Part shown: positions 1-13,629 of the stretch, in pieces | Layout: each line of letters begins with the position of its first letter | Position numbering within the stretch: the stretch's first letter is position 1 | NCBI GenBank assembly: GCA_024180945.1 | Contig: JAKSGN010000039.1 | Span: forward strand, 264,873-328,872 | DNA: 64,000 nucleotides | From: Macrophomina tecta | Taxonomy: Eukaryota; Ascomycota; Dothideomycetes; Botryosphaeriales; Botryosphaeriaceae | Direction: 5' to 3' | Made by a program: the position numbers and the translations under genes | The notes under the pieces: model-generated | Told to the model about the DNA's origin: nothing | Databases searched by the model: none | What the model saw: only the letters and a program-made list of their open reading frames with translations

Positions 1-519
1 TAGCTTATTAATAAATACTAGCTCGTAATTAAATATTTTCTTATATTTTTTATTTATTAAACTTAGCTACTTATATAACTATCGCGTATAAATATACGCT
101 ATTATTTTAGTATTTTTCATCTTCTTTAGCTATCTTTCTAGTTATTTTATCTCTATATATATCTTATTTCTTACGTAAATTAGATAGAGAAGCTACTAGA
201 AAAAAAATCTATACTTTTTATATATTATTACTAGGTTATACTTATAATTCTTCTATAAATAATAACTATACTTTCTAGAGTCTACGCTTATAAAATACTT
301 AGAACCTGATGACTAATATATATTATAAGAAGAAGATATCTTTTAATATTTATATAAAATAGATTTTACTAGGATTTATTAACGCTTAGTAGAATTAGTA
401 GTAGTCCTAGCTATTATTAGTATATAATGCATATAACTAAGAAATATAAATATATAAGGATTTTATATCTACTAAGCTATAAAATTCTTTAGACTAAAAA
501 ATTTTAAAAGAAGTAATAG
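1..519 (+). mobile_element. RIP-degraded 3' internal end of a family-B LTR element
   Basis: AT-rich sequence almost free of CA/TG. It ends in a purine-rich stretch and ATAG directly before a family-B LTR start at 520. That is the same layout as the polypurine tract and ATAG before the family-A LTRs, so I infer the 3' end of the internal region of an LTR element whose body lies outside the window. No coding frame can be read with confidence. Confidence 0.4.
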
Positions 520-985
520 TATTATAATATAGTCTTTATAGAGTAGAAAATAAGTAGAATAAAAAAATAAAGTAGAATATAAATACGTACTATAGAAAGA
601 TCTATAGAGAAAGTTATATAGATTATATAATACTAAGTATTAATCTATATACTCTTATCTAGATATATATAGATTAAATAAATTAAATCTCTTTAATCTC
701 TATAATCTATCTTCTATAGAAATAAATTAATAAAATTAATATTAGATTATAGATCTCTTTTACTTATATATAAACTATACTTCTTAGATAGCTTTAATCT
801 TTATAATTAACTTTAATAATAAAATTTAGACTCTATTAGTAATATAGTTTTTATACGTAGTACTTAGTTTTATTACGTATTTAATTTACTCTTACTTTTT
901 TTTATATCTACTTAAGAAAATTCTTTAATAGATCTTCTCTCTCTTTAGTATTTAGATTTTTAGAGATAGAGGCCCGCTTATTATA
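520..985 (+). mobile_element. Family-B LTR (RIPped), probably a 3' LTR
   Basis: It aligns end to end with the un-RIPped B LTR at 15636-16071 (opposite strand), differing mainly by C to T and G to A changes. The start TATTATAATATAGTC corresponds to TGTTACGGCGCAGCC and the end GCTTATTATA to GCTCGTTACA. Immediately to its right is the integrase region of a family-A copy, so this element inserted into that copy. Confidence 0.65.
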
Positions 986-2573
986 GCTAAGTATAAGCTT
1001 TTAACTATAATATACTCTTAAATAAATAAATAAATAAAATAAATAAACTAAATACTAGAATAATATCTACGCTATTACTTTAACTATATATAAGATAACT
1101 AGATTAAGCTACTACTACTTATATAATTCACATATAATAGCTAAAAGATATTTATTATATAAGAATTTTTATTCTGTGCTAACTATAAGTATAAACTAAT
1201 AGCCTATAGATATCTAATACTAAGTAAGTTATTAGTCTAAAAAGAAATTCTTAAAGTAAACTAGCTAAAGATACTTTATATATAATTATATCTAGATCTT
1301 AAATTTATAGCCCTATAAATAGATAAATACTATAATAAATAGTACTAAAAGATACTAAAGCTTAAAAAAAAATAGAGTTTATCTTCTTAGTAAAAATTTT
1401 AAAAAAAGAATAACTAACTAAGTAAAAAATTAAATTTTAAAAAAGTTAATCTCTTTAAAATTAAGAAATAAATTAGAAAGATTAATTTCCGTCTTAAATT
1501 ACTAGATACTATATAAATATATCTAGTATTTTATATTACTTTACTTAAACTAGTATTTTAAGATGCTATACTACTATACTAAATAAAAGAAATTATATTA
1601 GAAAATCTAAATACTAATAAAAATAAAGACTAAGATATAAAATAAATTTTAGATAGCGGCTATATTAATAATTAGTTTAAATATCTTTTTAAATAGAAGA
1701 AAGACTAAAATAATATCTAAAAACTATTAAAACTCTATAACTATTAAGAACTTATTAATAAGTTCTATTATTAAAACCTAGATTAACTAATACTACTAAC
1801 TTATTATATATAAAGAATCTAAAAAATAACTACGTTTAATTAACTAAACTAAAACTCTTAGAAAGTATAAAACCTAAACTAATACTAAGAGATCTAATAA
1901 ACTAGAATAACTCTATAATAATATTAGCTAAAATATTATTATATAAACGCTTTAGTAATTACTTCTTCTTATTATTTTTAGAATTAATAGAATTTCTAGC
2001 CTCGTAAACTAACTTAAAATAATTTAACTTTTTTAATTTTTTTATAATTATAGCCTTCTTTAAGAGTATTAAATAAATATAATATTTTAAAAAATTCTTC
2101 TATTTCTCTAAATAAGATAAATAGACTATTATAATTTATATAATCTTATAAGCCTTTTTTTAGTTTATATATACTTTAGTATGTGCCTAATTAAAATAGT
2201 TAACTAGAGTTAAATATTAGTAATAGTAAAAAATAATAGAAATAGAATATATAGTCTATAGTATTAAGACTTTCGCTATTATAAATAGTTTAACTATAAT
2301 AAATATACTTTTTATAATAAAAGAAACTCTTAATATTTATCTAATACTCTATAGGCTCGTCCTTAGAAGCTAGAAGTAAATAAAAAAAATAAAAAATATA
2401 TATCTTATAGCTCTTATAATTAATATACTTATTTAAAAGAATCTATTTAGTATACTTATATTTTAAAGATATTATAAAAATTTACTAGAAAAAAGAAAAA
2501 AAGAATAAAAAAAATCTAAAATATAAATAAGTAAATAAATCTTTAGACTAAAGATTCTTAAAGAAGAAAATAG
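986..2573 (+). mobile_element. Family-A chromovirus remnant (A5): integrase to chromodomain plus antisense-gene region
   Basis: This collinear RIPped match starts at the equivalent of about position 62338 in the intact element A4 (end of integrase), runs through the chromodomain (about 1640-1760) and then the region that carries the antisense gene in A4. It ends at a degraded polypurine tract before the LTR at 2574. Frames are full of TAA/TAG. The upstream part is missing, replaced by the B element at the left. Confidence 0.7.
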
Positions 2574-3360
2574 TATTATAAATTTTAAAAAATAAAAGCT
2601 TTATAACCTTATAAATAAAAAGCCTATATAAAAAAAATACTATAGAAGCTAGAAATTCTTATAAATAATAGAACTATATAACTAAGATACTTATATAGAA
2701 AAACTAGTCTTAAGAAAAAATAGTATATATAAATCTAAACTAGACTATAGTAAAAGTCTATATAAAAATAATACCTATATAATATAGTAATATACTAAGA
2801 ATAGAATCCTATAGAAAAAAAATTAGTTATAAAAATATACTTAGTGAAATTAAATAGTAAGTATAAAAGTATATACTCTTATTAAAAGTAAGAGATAAAA
2901 TTTAAAAAGTTAACTTTTAAATATAAAAATAAATAAGAGAATAGTAGATATATTATTTATTTATTAAGAAAGAAGTTAGATTTTAGAAAAATAAATATTA
3001 GTATCTAAGTTACGTAGAACCTACTAGATCTATTAAATAATAAAGAATTATAACTATTTTCTATAATACTTAGATAACTAAGAATACTAACTATTTACTA
3101 CTATTTATAGATTTCTATATATTTTTTATAGTATATAGATATACTTCTTAGATAGTACTTTAACCTTCGTAGTTAACTTAAGATTTTAATATAGACTTAT
3201 TAGAGATAATAAGCCTAATATATACTATATACTAATCTATTACGTAATCGCTATTTATTATTTTAATTTTTTATTTTTCTCTTATTCTTTAAGATAAACC
3301 TTACTATTATCTAATTCTACTAGATAACTCTAAAGTCTAGTAAAAGAAATTACTATTATA
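2574..3360 (+). mobile_element. Family-A 3' LTR of A5 (RIPped)
   Basis: It starts TATTATAAATTTT (from TGTTACGAA) after a purine-rich tract and ATAG, and ends ATTACTATTATA (from GCCGCCGTTACA). Length is 787 bp against 796 bp for the un-RIPped LTR at 56518-57313. CA and TG are nearly gone. The 171 bp that follow, 3361-3531, are AT-rich spacer in which I recognise nothing. Confidence 0.75.
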
Positions 3361-4203
3361 CTTATCTTAATTATAAAGAACTTATCTAAAAATACTATTA
3401 ATAAAATTTTAATTTTCTAAACCTAGACTATTCTTCTATAATATAAAATCTAAAGAATATATTAAAAATATTTAAAACTAGTCTATTAGTATTTTTTTAA
3501 GAAACTATTCTATTAGAACTTACTATATTACTATTATAAACCCTAGAATATAAGGACTTTATAATCCTACGAGTAGAAAGCCCGTACAAAAAAAAGTACT
3601 ATAGAAGCTAAAACCCTATAAGAATAATAAAGCTGTAACACTAGCGCGCCTATATAGAAAAAATAGCCTTAAGAAAGAATAGCGCGTATAGACCTAGATA
3701 AAATAGTAGCGAAAGCCCGTACAAAAATAATATCTATATAATATAGTAAGACTACGAGAATACTAACTAGATTAAACTTCTATAGAAGAAGAATATTTCT
3801 AAGAAAAAAATTATAAACCCTAAAAACTAGCTTTGAGCTAAGAGAAATAAATAAAAGAAAGTTAAATAACTTATATAATCTAAGAAATAATAGTCTAGTA
3901 GAAGAATACTCTCTTAACTAATATAAAAGTTAGATTTTAGAAAATAGATATTAGCGCCTAAGTTATATATAGTCTATCTAATCTACTTATAGATTAGAAG
4001 CCTTAGTAAAGATCTAACTCTTAGAATAATTTAAGTCTATAACTAATCTAATAGTTATCTTAATTTATAGATTATTATAGCTTTTCTATAGTATATAGAT
4101 ATATTCTTTAGATAGTACTTTAATCTTTATAGTTAATTTAAAGTTCTAATATAACTCTATTAGAGGTAATAAGCCTAACGTGTACTGTATACTAATATAT
4201 TAT

Positions 4204-4369
4204 TGTTATAGCGCGGTGACTGTATTAGGTTTTAGTTATTACTATAAAGCTATTTAGCCAACCTCCTATCGACCGCGAGTAGCCGGTCGGTCGATAAAAG
4301 GTACTATAATAACTAGCCTAGTAGCTAGTTTATCCTAATAACTCTATATATAGAGGCGTGTTTATAATA
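4204..4369 (-). mobile_element. Solo LTR of family C (166 bp) inside the 5' LTR of A1
   Basis: It interrupts the A1 5' LTR; the 3' LTR of A1 lacks it. It is flanked by the 5-bp repeat ATTAT (4199-4203 and 4370-4374). In reverse complement it starts TATTATAAACACGCC (RIPped TG) and ends in CTATAACA, with a TATA-like CTATATATAGAG. Its length matches the two other C LTRs, both 166 bp once a nested insertion is removed. Confidence 0.8.
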
Positions 4370-4589
4370 ATTATATAATTACTACTATTATTCTAATTTT
4401 TTACTCTTCTCTTATTCTTTAAGGTAAACCCTTTAGCTATCTAACCCTACTAGAAGATTTTAAAGCCTAGTAGAAGAAGCCGCTATTATACTTTAACTAC
4501 TATTCTTATAAGAAAAAGTAGTTCCGAGAAAAGAAATATTTAATAATAAGATAGTATTACTTAATACTTAATACTAACTAAGTAATATA

Positions 4590-6981
4590 ATAAATAACGT
4601 TAATATAAATAATAATAGTCTTTTATAGCTAACTATAGCCGACCTCTTTTAGGTTATTTAAGATATATAAGGCTAGATCGGTGAACTATATAGATAACTC
4701 TAGAAGTAGACTAATAAGAATATCTAACTCTATTAATAAATAAGTAAACTTCGTAACTAAGCTATTCTAATAACCTCTATTCCAGTACCCGTTTATACTT
4801 TAGTATTAATAATGACTTAATCTTCTAATAAAAATACGAAGACGGCTAAGCTAGATCTATTCTATAATAATTAAAAGAAGCTCTAGATTTTTTTCTTATA
4901 ATTTAATCTATACTTCTTCTTTAACTCTAGAGACTTTTCTACTAATAATAAAAAGATAATATTCGTAGCTACCTACCTCCGCGATATTATAGTATAGTAG
5001 TTTAAGCCCTACCTTAGAGACCGAATAGAGAAAGAACTAAAAGTACGTAAAAAAAATACTAAGAAAGTCTTTAGTAGCTATAAATACTTTATAACTTAAA
5101 TTAAGTAAAGCTTTAGAGACCTTAATAAGGTTAATAAGGCCTAATAAGCCGTTATAAATATTTACTAGAAGATCTTAGTAGTAGACTATACTATAGAATT
5201 CTAAAAGACTATAGTATATTTAGATAACTAGTCTAACCGCGCTCTTATAGACTACTACTACTAAGGACTTAAGAAAAGGGTTAAAGACTCACTTATAATA
5301 TAAAATAATTCTAAGATTCTAGATAAGCTTATTAAACTAGCTATTAAATACGATAACTATCTCTTTAAGCGCTAATTCAAGAAGTATAAAATAAACTATA
5401 AAGTTAATACTTCGTACCTAACGCGCCCTAGATATACTTAGAAAGAAAGAGATACTATAGAGCTAAATAATATTAATCGCTAAAATAATCTACTATTATA
5501 GCATAGTCTATATAGGGTAATAAAGATAGGAATAGCCCTACTAAAGGCGAGTAAAACTAAAGAGATATAGATTATAGATTATATAACTCCCGCGATTAGT
5601 TAGACCTACTCGTCTAGAAATTAAGTAGGTTAACCTAACTACTTAGTAGAATAGTTACGATTAGTTACTAAGTATAATATCTTTACTAAGCATATAGATT
5701 ATATATATTTTTTACTTATATATAAACTATACTTCTTAGATAGCTTTAACCTTCGTGGTTAACTTTAATAATAATCTAGTATATTATTAGTAATACGGTC
5801 TTTATATGTAGTACTTAGCCTTATTATATATTTAACTTACTTTTACCCTCTTCTTATATCTACTTAAAGAAAATTCCCTTAATAGGTTTTCTCTCTCTTT
5901 AGTATTTAGATTTTTAGAGATAGAGGCCTGCTCATTATACGTATTTAAAAGAAATAACTACTATAGAAAAAAATAATAACTATAAAAAAAAATAATATAA
6001 AGAATAGATCCTAGAGTAAAAATAATAATTTAAAAAAGAACTATATATCTACTATAATAAGACTTTAAAAAAGATATACTATATCTTAAAAAGAATAAAT
6101 AAGTCTTAGCTATAACGTAAGAACTAAAAAGCTAAGAAATCTCTATAGTTACTAAGTAAGAAAACCCCTTCGCCAAATTTAATAAGTAATATAAAAAAAG
6201 CTAGAGCTCTAAGTATTAAAGACTTAGCTAGATAGTCTACTATAATAATAACTATACTACTTACTAGAGCGATAAGAATGCTATAGACTAGTATTCTAAA
6301 AAGCTATAATATATTAATACGACTTTAAAAATAGAGAAAGAGCTTATTAAAGCCTTTTCTAATAACGAGGACCTAGTCGATAGCGATATAGAAAAACTAT
6401 ATAATAGTATTCTAGAGTTAAGCACGACCGATAATAAGTAATAATAGAATAAAGCTATACTTATAAAAATAACTAAATACTTAACCTAATACGAAGAGAT
6501 ATACCGCGTTACTAATAGTCTAGAGCCTATAGTTACTTAGATTTTAGGCCCTATAATTAACCTCGAAACGTAGCAATATAAGGTATAGTAAAAAAAGATA
6601 TATATACGTATATAGTAAGACGATATCTAGAACCCCTAGAAAGAATTACTACTTAAAACGGCTAATAAACTCGTATCTTAACTAGAAAATAAGATATAGA
6701 GGGTATAATAATAGTAAGACCTATAATATCTCTATAATATAGTCTATACCCTCTATTAGTACGGTATAGTAACTAGAGATAGGGGTACCTTATAATAAAT
6801 ACTTTATAAAAAATATAATATACTTACCTTCTAGTATTAAGTCTAAAACGGGTAGATCTACTAGAGATAACTAATTAAATATAGTAAATAGATATAATAG
6901 AAAGATATTCTAGTCCTAGTTAAGAAATAGAACGAATATATCTATTATAAAATAACGGGGCGACCTATATTAAAAAACTAA
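4590..6981 (+). pseudogene. Gag pseudogene of A1
   Basis: This is the relic of the structural Gag protein of family A. It aligns with the intact gag at 57413-59305: the start ATG is now ATA, and the terminal AAAAAAC followed by TAA is still visible just before the stop. It has many CAA/CAG/TGG to TAA/TAG changes and a family-B LTR inserted at 5494-5939. It cannot be translated. Confidence 0.8.
5494..5939 (+). mobile_element. Family-B LTR inserted in gag of A1 (RIPped)
   Basis: It starts TATTATAGCATAGTC and ends GGCCTGCTCATTATA, matching the B LTR at 17274-17748 over its full length apart from transitions. A1 gag sequence resumes on the right. I could not confirm a target duplication. With only one LTR and no internal sequence it is read as a solo LTR. 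Confidence 0.65.
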
Positions 6982-9900
6982 ATAGCTTTCCTAGATAGAA
7001 ATTCTAGAAGGGGCTATTAAATAGATTTCTTAACTAGATTATATGTATAATAAACGGAATTATACCTACTAAATTAAACTTATACTAACTTTTATATATC
7101 CTAGTTATATTCTATGGGAAAAAGGTAATAGCTATAATTAATAGTGGCATATAAGGCGTATTTATTAACCCTAAGTTTATTATTAAGAACTAACTATTCT
7201 AGTAAGCTAAGAATTATTTTTATTAGCTAAGTATAATAGATAGCTTTCTAGTAAAATATAAAAATATCTAGATATAAATTAAGATAAAAAAAGTACCCCT
7301 TACTATTAGTAATTACTAAGAACGAATTAATCTTAATATAATAATAATTTCTAAATATAATATTATCCTAGAAATATTATAGCTAAAAACTTATAAACTA
7401 TATATTAGCTAAAGAACTAAGACTATTATATTTTCTAATAAATACTATAGACGCTACCTCGCAACGGTAGAAAGAAGCTAATAGAGCTAAAAAAAAGTAC
7501 TAGAGTCTAAGAGTAAGAGTAAAACCTCTAAGCTAAGATAACGAAATAATAATATATTCGTAGATATTAAGATAATTAGCTATCGAGTACTAAAACTTAT
7601 AATAAGATAAGAAGAAAAAGCCTATATAATTTATATAAAACCTAGTAAGAATACTAAGTAGAAGACTCTTATTTATATAAAATAGAGCCTTACGAATAAG
7701 AATAAGAATAATCTAAAGCTAGTTAAAGAAGACTACCCCTAGAGGCTTAATAAATAGTATAGCTACTTAAATAAAATAGGTACTAGTTCCCTTAGGTATA
7801 AGAGCTATAATAATAAAGATATTTTGATAACTAAGATTAACGTAGACCTTAGCGGAATTATAAGATTTACTAAGAATAAATTAGTATCTATACTAAAATT
7901 AGAGATAGTTCTATAGAAGTTCTAGAATATACTAAAAATATTCTAAGAAAGAGATAAGAAATAACTACTAAAGTACTAGCTATAAAACTATAAGATATTT
8001 CTACTCTTAGAAATATAATCTACTTTTAAGCCTATTTACTTCTTATCTAAGATAGAGGCTAAAGTACTATAGAAATATATTAATAAAAATCTAGAACGAG
8101 AATATATACGACTCTTATAGTCGCTGGTAAAATACCCTATTCTATTTATTTTAAAAAAGAATAGTAAGCTCTACCTCTATATTAAGTACTAATAACTAAA
8201 CGATATTATAGTTAAAAACTAATATCTATTATCTTATATTAATGAATTATAGAATAAGCTTCGTAACGCTAAGTTCTTTATAAAACTAGACCTCTAAGAA
8301 GGTTACTACCTAGTTTATATTAAAAAAAATAAAAAATAGAAAATAGCATTTTAAATATAATTTAGATATTATAAGTATACGATAATATCTTTTAGGCTTA
8401 GTTAATAATACCCTATATTTATATTTAGATATATTCGCCTTAGCTTACGTAGATAATATTCTAATATACTCGAAGATACTCAAAGAATATACTAAGTATA
8501 TAAAAAAAGTTCTAAAGACTTTAGATAAATAAAACCTCTAAATAGCCCTAGAAAAAAGTAAGTAGTATATATAAAAAATAAAATACTTAGAGTTTATTAT
8601 TACCCTAGAATTTATTAGTATAAACGATAAGAAACTAGACATAATTAAAGACTAGCTAATATCGCGAACTATTAAAGAAGTATAATTCTTTCTTAGATTT
8701 ACTAACTTTTATTAAAAATTTATTATAAACTATACTAAGATAGCGGTACCTCTAACTAATATTACTAAAAAAGAATATAGGTTTATATAAAGAGAAAAAT
8801 AATAATAAGTATTCGACTTACTAAAGCGAATATTTATAAAAGTACTAATTCTAGGGCTCTATAACCCGGATCTACTAATTATAGTAGAAACTAATGCTTT
8901 AGACTATACTATAGAAGCCGTACTTAGTTAGCTAGATAAGAAAGATAGACTATACCCTATTATCTACTACTTAAGAAAAATAATACCTACTAAAAAAAAC
9001 TATAATGTTTATAATAAAAAACTCTTAGCTATAGTTATAGCTTTTAAAGAATAGAGATACTATCTTAAAGATACTAAGTACTAGATTATAGTTTACTATA
9101 ACTATAAGAACCTCTCGCACTTTACTACTACTAAGAAATTAAACTAATAATAAATTTAATAGACTAAAGAGCTAGTATTTTATAATATAAAGATTATCTA
9201 TAGAAAGAAATCTAAGAACGCTCGCGTAAATATACTAAGTAGACAAGCCGACTATATTAAAGAAAAACTAAGTTTATAACCTATAATACTTAATACGTAG
9301 AAAGACGAATCTTTTATACCTACTAGCTATAGCCGCTAGATTATAGCTATTTATAGCCTAGAATAAATATAGCTTAAGAAAGAACTAAATAACTCGCTTA
9401 CCCTAATTAGGCTATTTATTCTAGCGATACGCCTCGAAGGTAATAAATAAAAGTAAAAAATCTAAAAAGCCTATATAGATAATGCAATAACTTAAAAAAT
9501 TAAAAAACTTAATAATAACCCTTAAATAACTAGAAACGTAGATAGTATAATTCTATTTTTAAAATTAGTCTACGTTTCGGTTAAACTACGGGAAGAGCTC
9601 GTAAAGAATATATATAAAGCCCTAGTATACGGTTATTAAGAAATAGATAAGATAATAGAGTAAATTATAAGAAGCTACTACTTTCTAAAACTAAAAAGAA
9701 CTATTTAATAGATAGTCTTATAATATAATCTTTATATTAAAAATAAGGCTATAAGATATATATTCTATAGACTACTTTAGCCGCTACTAGTACCGAAGCG
9801 TCCTTAGTAATCTATCTCACTAGACTTTATTATAGACCTATCTAAGTTAAAAGAACCGCTTACTAAGATTAAATATAACTTAATTCTAGTTATTATTAAT

Positions 9901-10860
9901 AGAATAATAAAGTATATATATTATCTACTATATCTTAAGACGGTAAACGTAGAAGAACTCGCCTATATATTTCTTAGAATAATTCTTAGTAACTATAGAT
10001 TACTAGAAGAGCTTATATTAAATAAAGATTAACTATTTATATTCTAATTCTAGTAAACTCTTACCCGCTAGCTTAGAGCTAAGTATAAGCTCTTAACTAT
10101 AATATACCCTTAAATAAACAAATAGACGAAATAAATAAATTAGATACTAGAATAATATCTATACTACTATCTTAACTACGTATAAGATAACTAGGTTAAG
10201 CTACTACTATTTATATAGTTCGCGTATAATAGCTTAAAAGCATTAGCTATATAAGAATCCCCGTTCTATACTAACTATAATTATAAGTCTATAGTTTATA
10301 AAGAGCTAATACTAAGTAAATTTCTAGTCTAAAAAAAAATTCTTAAAGTAGAATAGCTAAAAGTACTTTATAAATAATTATACCTAGACCTTAAATTTAT
10401 AGCCCTATAAATAGATAAATACTATAATAAACGGTACTAGGAGGCACTAAAGCTAAAAAAAAAAAATAAAGTTTACCTCCTTAGAAAAAATATTAAGACA
10501 AAACGGCTAAATAATAAATTAGACTTTAAGAAAATTAAACCGTTTAAAATTAAAGAATAAATTAGAAAGGTTAATTTCTACTTTAGACTATCTAATACTA
10601 TATAAATATATTCTATATTTTACGTCTTACTTCTTAAACTGGTACTAGAAAATGCTATACTAGTATACTAAATAAAAGAAATACTACTAAAAAATCTAAA
10701 TGCTAATAAAAATAAAGACTAGAATATAGAATAAGTCCTAGATAGTAGCTATATTAATAGTTAGTTTGGATACCTCCTTAAATAAAAGAAAGATTAAGAT
10801 AATACCTAAAAACTACTAAAACTCTATAACTATTAAGAACTTATTAATAAGTTCTATTAT
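6978..10860 (+). pseudogene. Pol pseudogene of A1 (protease, RT, RNase H, integrase, chromodomain)
   Basis: RIP relic of the chromovirus polyprotein, collinear with the open Pol frame of A4 (59302 onward). Recognisable blocks in order are the protease region near 7140, the RT region with a degraded YLDD near 8440-8460, RNase H near 8890, the integrase zinc-binding and catalytic region near 9600-10130, and the chromodomain near 10740-10830. Stops occur throughout. The A-rich slip-site region at the Gag/Pol junction is preserved. Confidence 0.8.
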
Positions 10861-11621
10861 AAAAACCTAGATTAACTAATACTATTAATTTATTATATAC
10901 GAAGGACCTAAAATTAAAATTAAAAAATAAAGATAACTACGCCTAATTAACTAAACTAAAACCCTTAGGAGATGTAGAACCCGACCTAACGCTAAGAGAC
11001 CTAATAAACTAGAATAACTCTATAATAATATTAGCTAAGATATTATTATATAAATGCTTTAGTAATCGTTTCTCTTTAGTATTTTTAGAGTTAACTAAGA
11101 TCTTAGCTTCGCGAATAGCCTTTAGGCGATCTAATTTCTTAAGATTTTTAATAGACTATATCTTCTTATTTAATATTAAGCTACTACGACGCTATAGTAG
11201 AATCTTTTACTTATAAAAACGCTCTAAGTAAGATAAAGTAGTACGTAGCTTAAACGTTAGCTTAAAGATAGTATCTAAAGCCTCTATCTTATTAGTAGTA
11301 ACCTTTATAATAGTACACTTAAGATAAATAACTAGAATAAAAGAGTTAAAACTAGTTAAAAAAAGATAAGAAAAACTTATAATTATTCTTCTTTACGCTA
11401 CTAGTATTATAGTAGATATTACTATAATAAGTATACTTTCTATAGCGTAAATATTCTAAAGTAATATAATATACTACGGACTTACCCTTCTTCTCTAATA
11501 AAAAATACTAAGCGTAAGAAATTAGTATATTAAGGTCTAGAAGCGTATATAAAGAATTAATCTTCGTATTAAAAAACTTACGCTTAACCTACTACTTATC
11601 GCGCTTACGTTTAGGAGGTAT
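10845..11621 (-). pseudogene. RIPped copy of the antisense gene of family A (in A1)
   Basis: On the minus strand this matches the spliced antisense gene at 63113-63893 of A4. The start codon is now ATA (TAT at 11619-11621 on the plus strand). Its presence in the same place in A1, A3, A4 and A5 shows it is a constant part of the family rather than a chance open frame. Confidence 0.6.
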
Positions 11622-11724
11622 TATAGGAAAAACTTATAAAAAAAAGAAATAAATAATAAAAGAAGCCTAAGATATAAATAAATAAATAAATCTTCAGGCT
11701 AAAAATCCTTAAGAGAGGGAATAG

Positions 11725-12512
11725 TATTATAAATTCTAGAATATAAGGGCTTTATAACCCTATAGATAAAAAGCCCATACGAAAAAAAGTATCATAGAAG
11801 CTAAGAACTTATAAAAATAATAAAGCTATAATACCGGTGTACCTATATAAAAAAAATAGCCTTAAGAGAGGATAGTGCATACGGACCTAAATAAAATAGT
11901 AGTAAAAGCCTATATAAAAATAATACTTATACGATATAGTAAAACTATAAAAATACTAACTAGGTTAAACTTCTATAGAAAAAGAATATTTTTAAGAGAA
12001 AAATTATAAATTCTAAAAACTAGCTTTAGACTAAGAGAAATAAATAGAAGAAAGTTAAATAACTTATATAATCTAAGAAATAATAGTCTAGCAAAAAAAT
12101 ACTTCTTTAATTAATATAGAAGTTAAATTTTAGAAAATAGATATTAGTGCCTAAGTTACATATGGTCTATCTAATCTACTTATAGATTAGAAGCCTTAGT
12201 AAAGATCTAATTCTTAAAATAATCTAACTCTATAACTAATCTAATAGTCGTCTTAATTTATAGATTATTATAGTTTTTCTATAGTATATAGATATATTTT
12301 TTAGATAGTACTTTAATCTTTATAGTTAACTTAAAGTTCTAATATAACCCTATTAGAGGTAATAAGCCTAACGCATACTACGTACTAATATATTATGTAA
12401 TTACTACTATTATTTTAATTCTTTACTCTTCTCTTATTCTTTAAGATAAATTCTTTAGCTATCTAACCCTACTAGGCGATTCTAAAGCCTAGTAAAAGAG
12501 GCCGCTATTATA
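11725..12512 (+). mobile_element. 3' LTR of A1 (RIPped)
   Basis: It is preceded by a degraded polypurine tract and ATAG. It starts TATTATAAATTC and ends GCCGCTATTATA, followed by the target duplication ATTAC. It is 788 bp, close to the un-RIPped 796 bp. Confidence 0.85.
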
Positions 12513-13629
12513 ATTACTACTATCTAAACTTAATAGCTATATTATATATATTTTTTTAAACTCTAGTTCTTTTAAGAATAATAAATTCTAATATACTATT
12601 TTATACTTCTAATTATTAAGAAACTACTTCTACCGCTCTAAATACTCTAAACGGGCTATAAAAATAAAAAAAAGTTTTAAGCTATCTTTAAAGTCTATTA
12701 AAAAGTAAATAGAGTCTTAGTAGTAGCTAAATATTTCTTATAAAGATAATTATACTTTTAATTAACTAAGTTCTTTATAACTATTAATAACTATTTACTA
12801 AGAACTAGAAGAATTTATAATTTTAAACTAAAATATTCTAAATATTATAGCTATAACCCTAATAGATATATTTAGAATAATAAAAAGATAAAGTTTCTAG
12901 CTTTTTTTTTAGTAATATTTTATACTTCTTATCCTTCTTACGATAGTAACTATAGAAAGATATAATAATAACTTCTAAATAAATAATATAAGTAGCTAAA
13001 TTACGGTACCTAGTAGACTTATAACTAAATATTATAAAATAAAGTTAGAAATAAATAATAAAATAAATAAGAAAAAACTACTCTATATTTATAGCTTTAA
13101 ACTTTTAGGCTAAAAGTTATCTAGAAAAAAAATAGTATTATAATACTAGCTAGAAAGAATAGAAAAAGAATAACTCTACTCTTTAAAAAAAGATTTTAAT
13201 TTCTTAAAGTAGAAAATTTTTAGTTTAGATTATACTTTAAAAGATAAAAAATAGATCTATTACCTAGTATACTAACTATAGGTTACTTAATTTACTAGAT
13301 TATAATAAGCTAGCTAGTAATCTACCGTAATTTAGCTAAATACTTTATATATATAGATTATACTTATTTATAGTAGATAGAATCTTTATAGTTAACTTAT
13401 TAATTTTTATCTTAATATTATATACGACTCTTTTTTATCTACCGCTATAGTTTTTTAAAAGCCTACGCTACTTAATAATATACTCGACCTCCCCTAGAAA
13501 GAGTAATAGTATAATATTTAGATAATAAAATTAATTAAGATAAATTTATAATATTTTTTTATTTATTTTATCTTTTTACTAATACTAATAAAAATAAGTT
13601 AGATTCTTTCTTTATATCTTATAAAATAG
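12513..13629. other. AT-rich RIPped sequence, unassigned
   Basis: Nearly devoid of CA/TG. Around 13127 an A-rich tract, TAG and TATTATAATAC resemble another polypurine-tract/LTR junction, so part of this may be an LTR of a further family. Nothing else is identified. Confidence 0.3.

Larger units (their letters stand above)
3532..12512 (+). mobile_element. Complete RIPped family-A chromovirus (A1) with 5-bp target duplication
   Basis: A full-length but dead Ty3/gypsy chromovirus: 5' LTR 3532-4490, internal region 4491-11724, 3' LTR 11725-12512. The 5 bp before (3527-3531) and after (12513-12517) are both ATTAC, the expected LTR-retrotransposon target duplication. The internal region is collinear with the intact copy A4. 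Its extra length comes from a solo 166 bp LTR (family C) inside the 5' LTR and a family-B LTR inside gag. All frames are closed by TAA/TAG, as RIP predicts. Confidence 0.9.
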
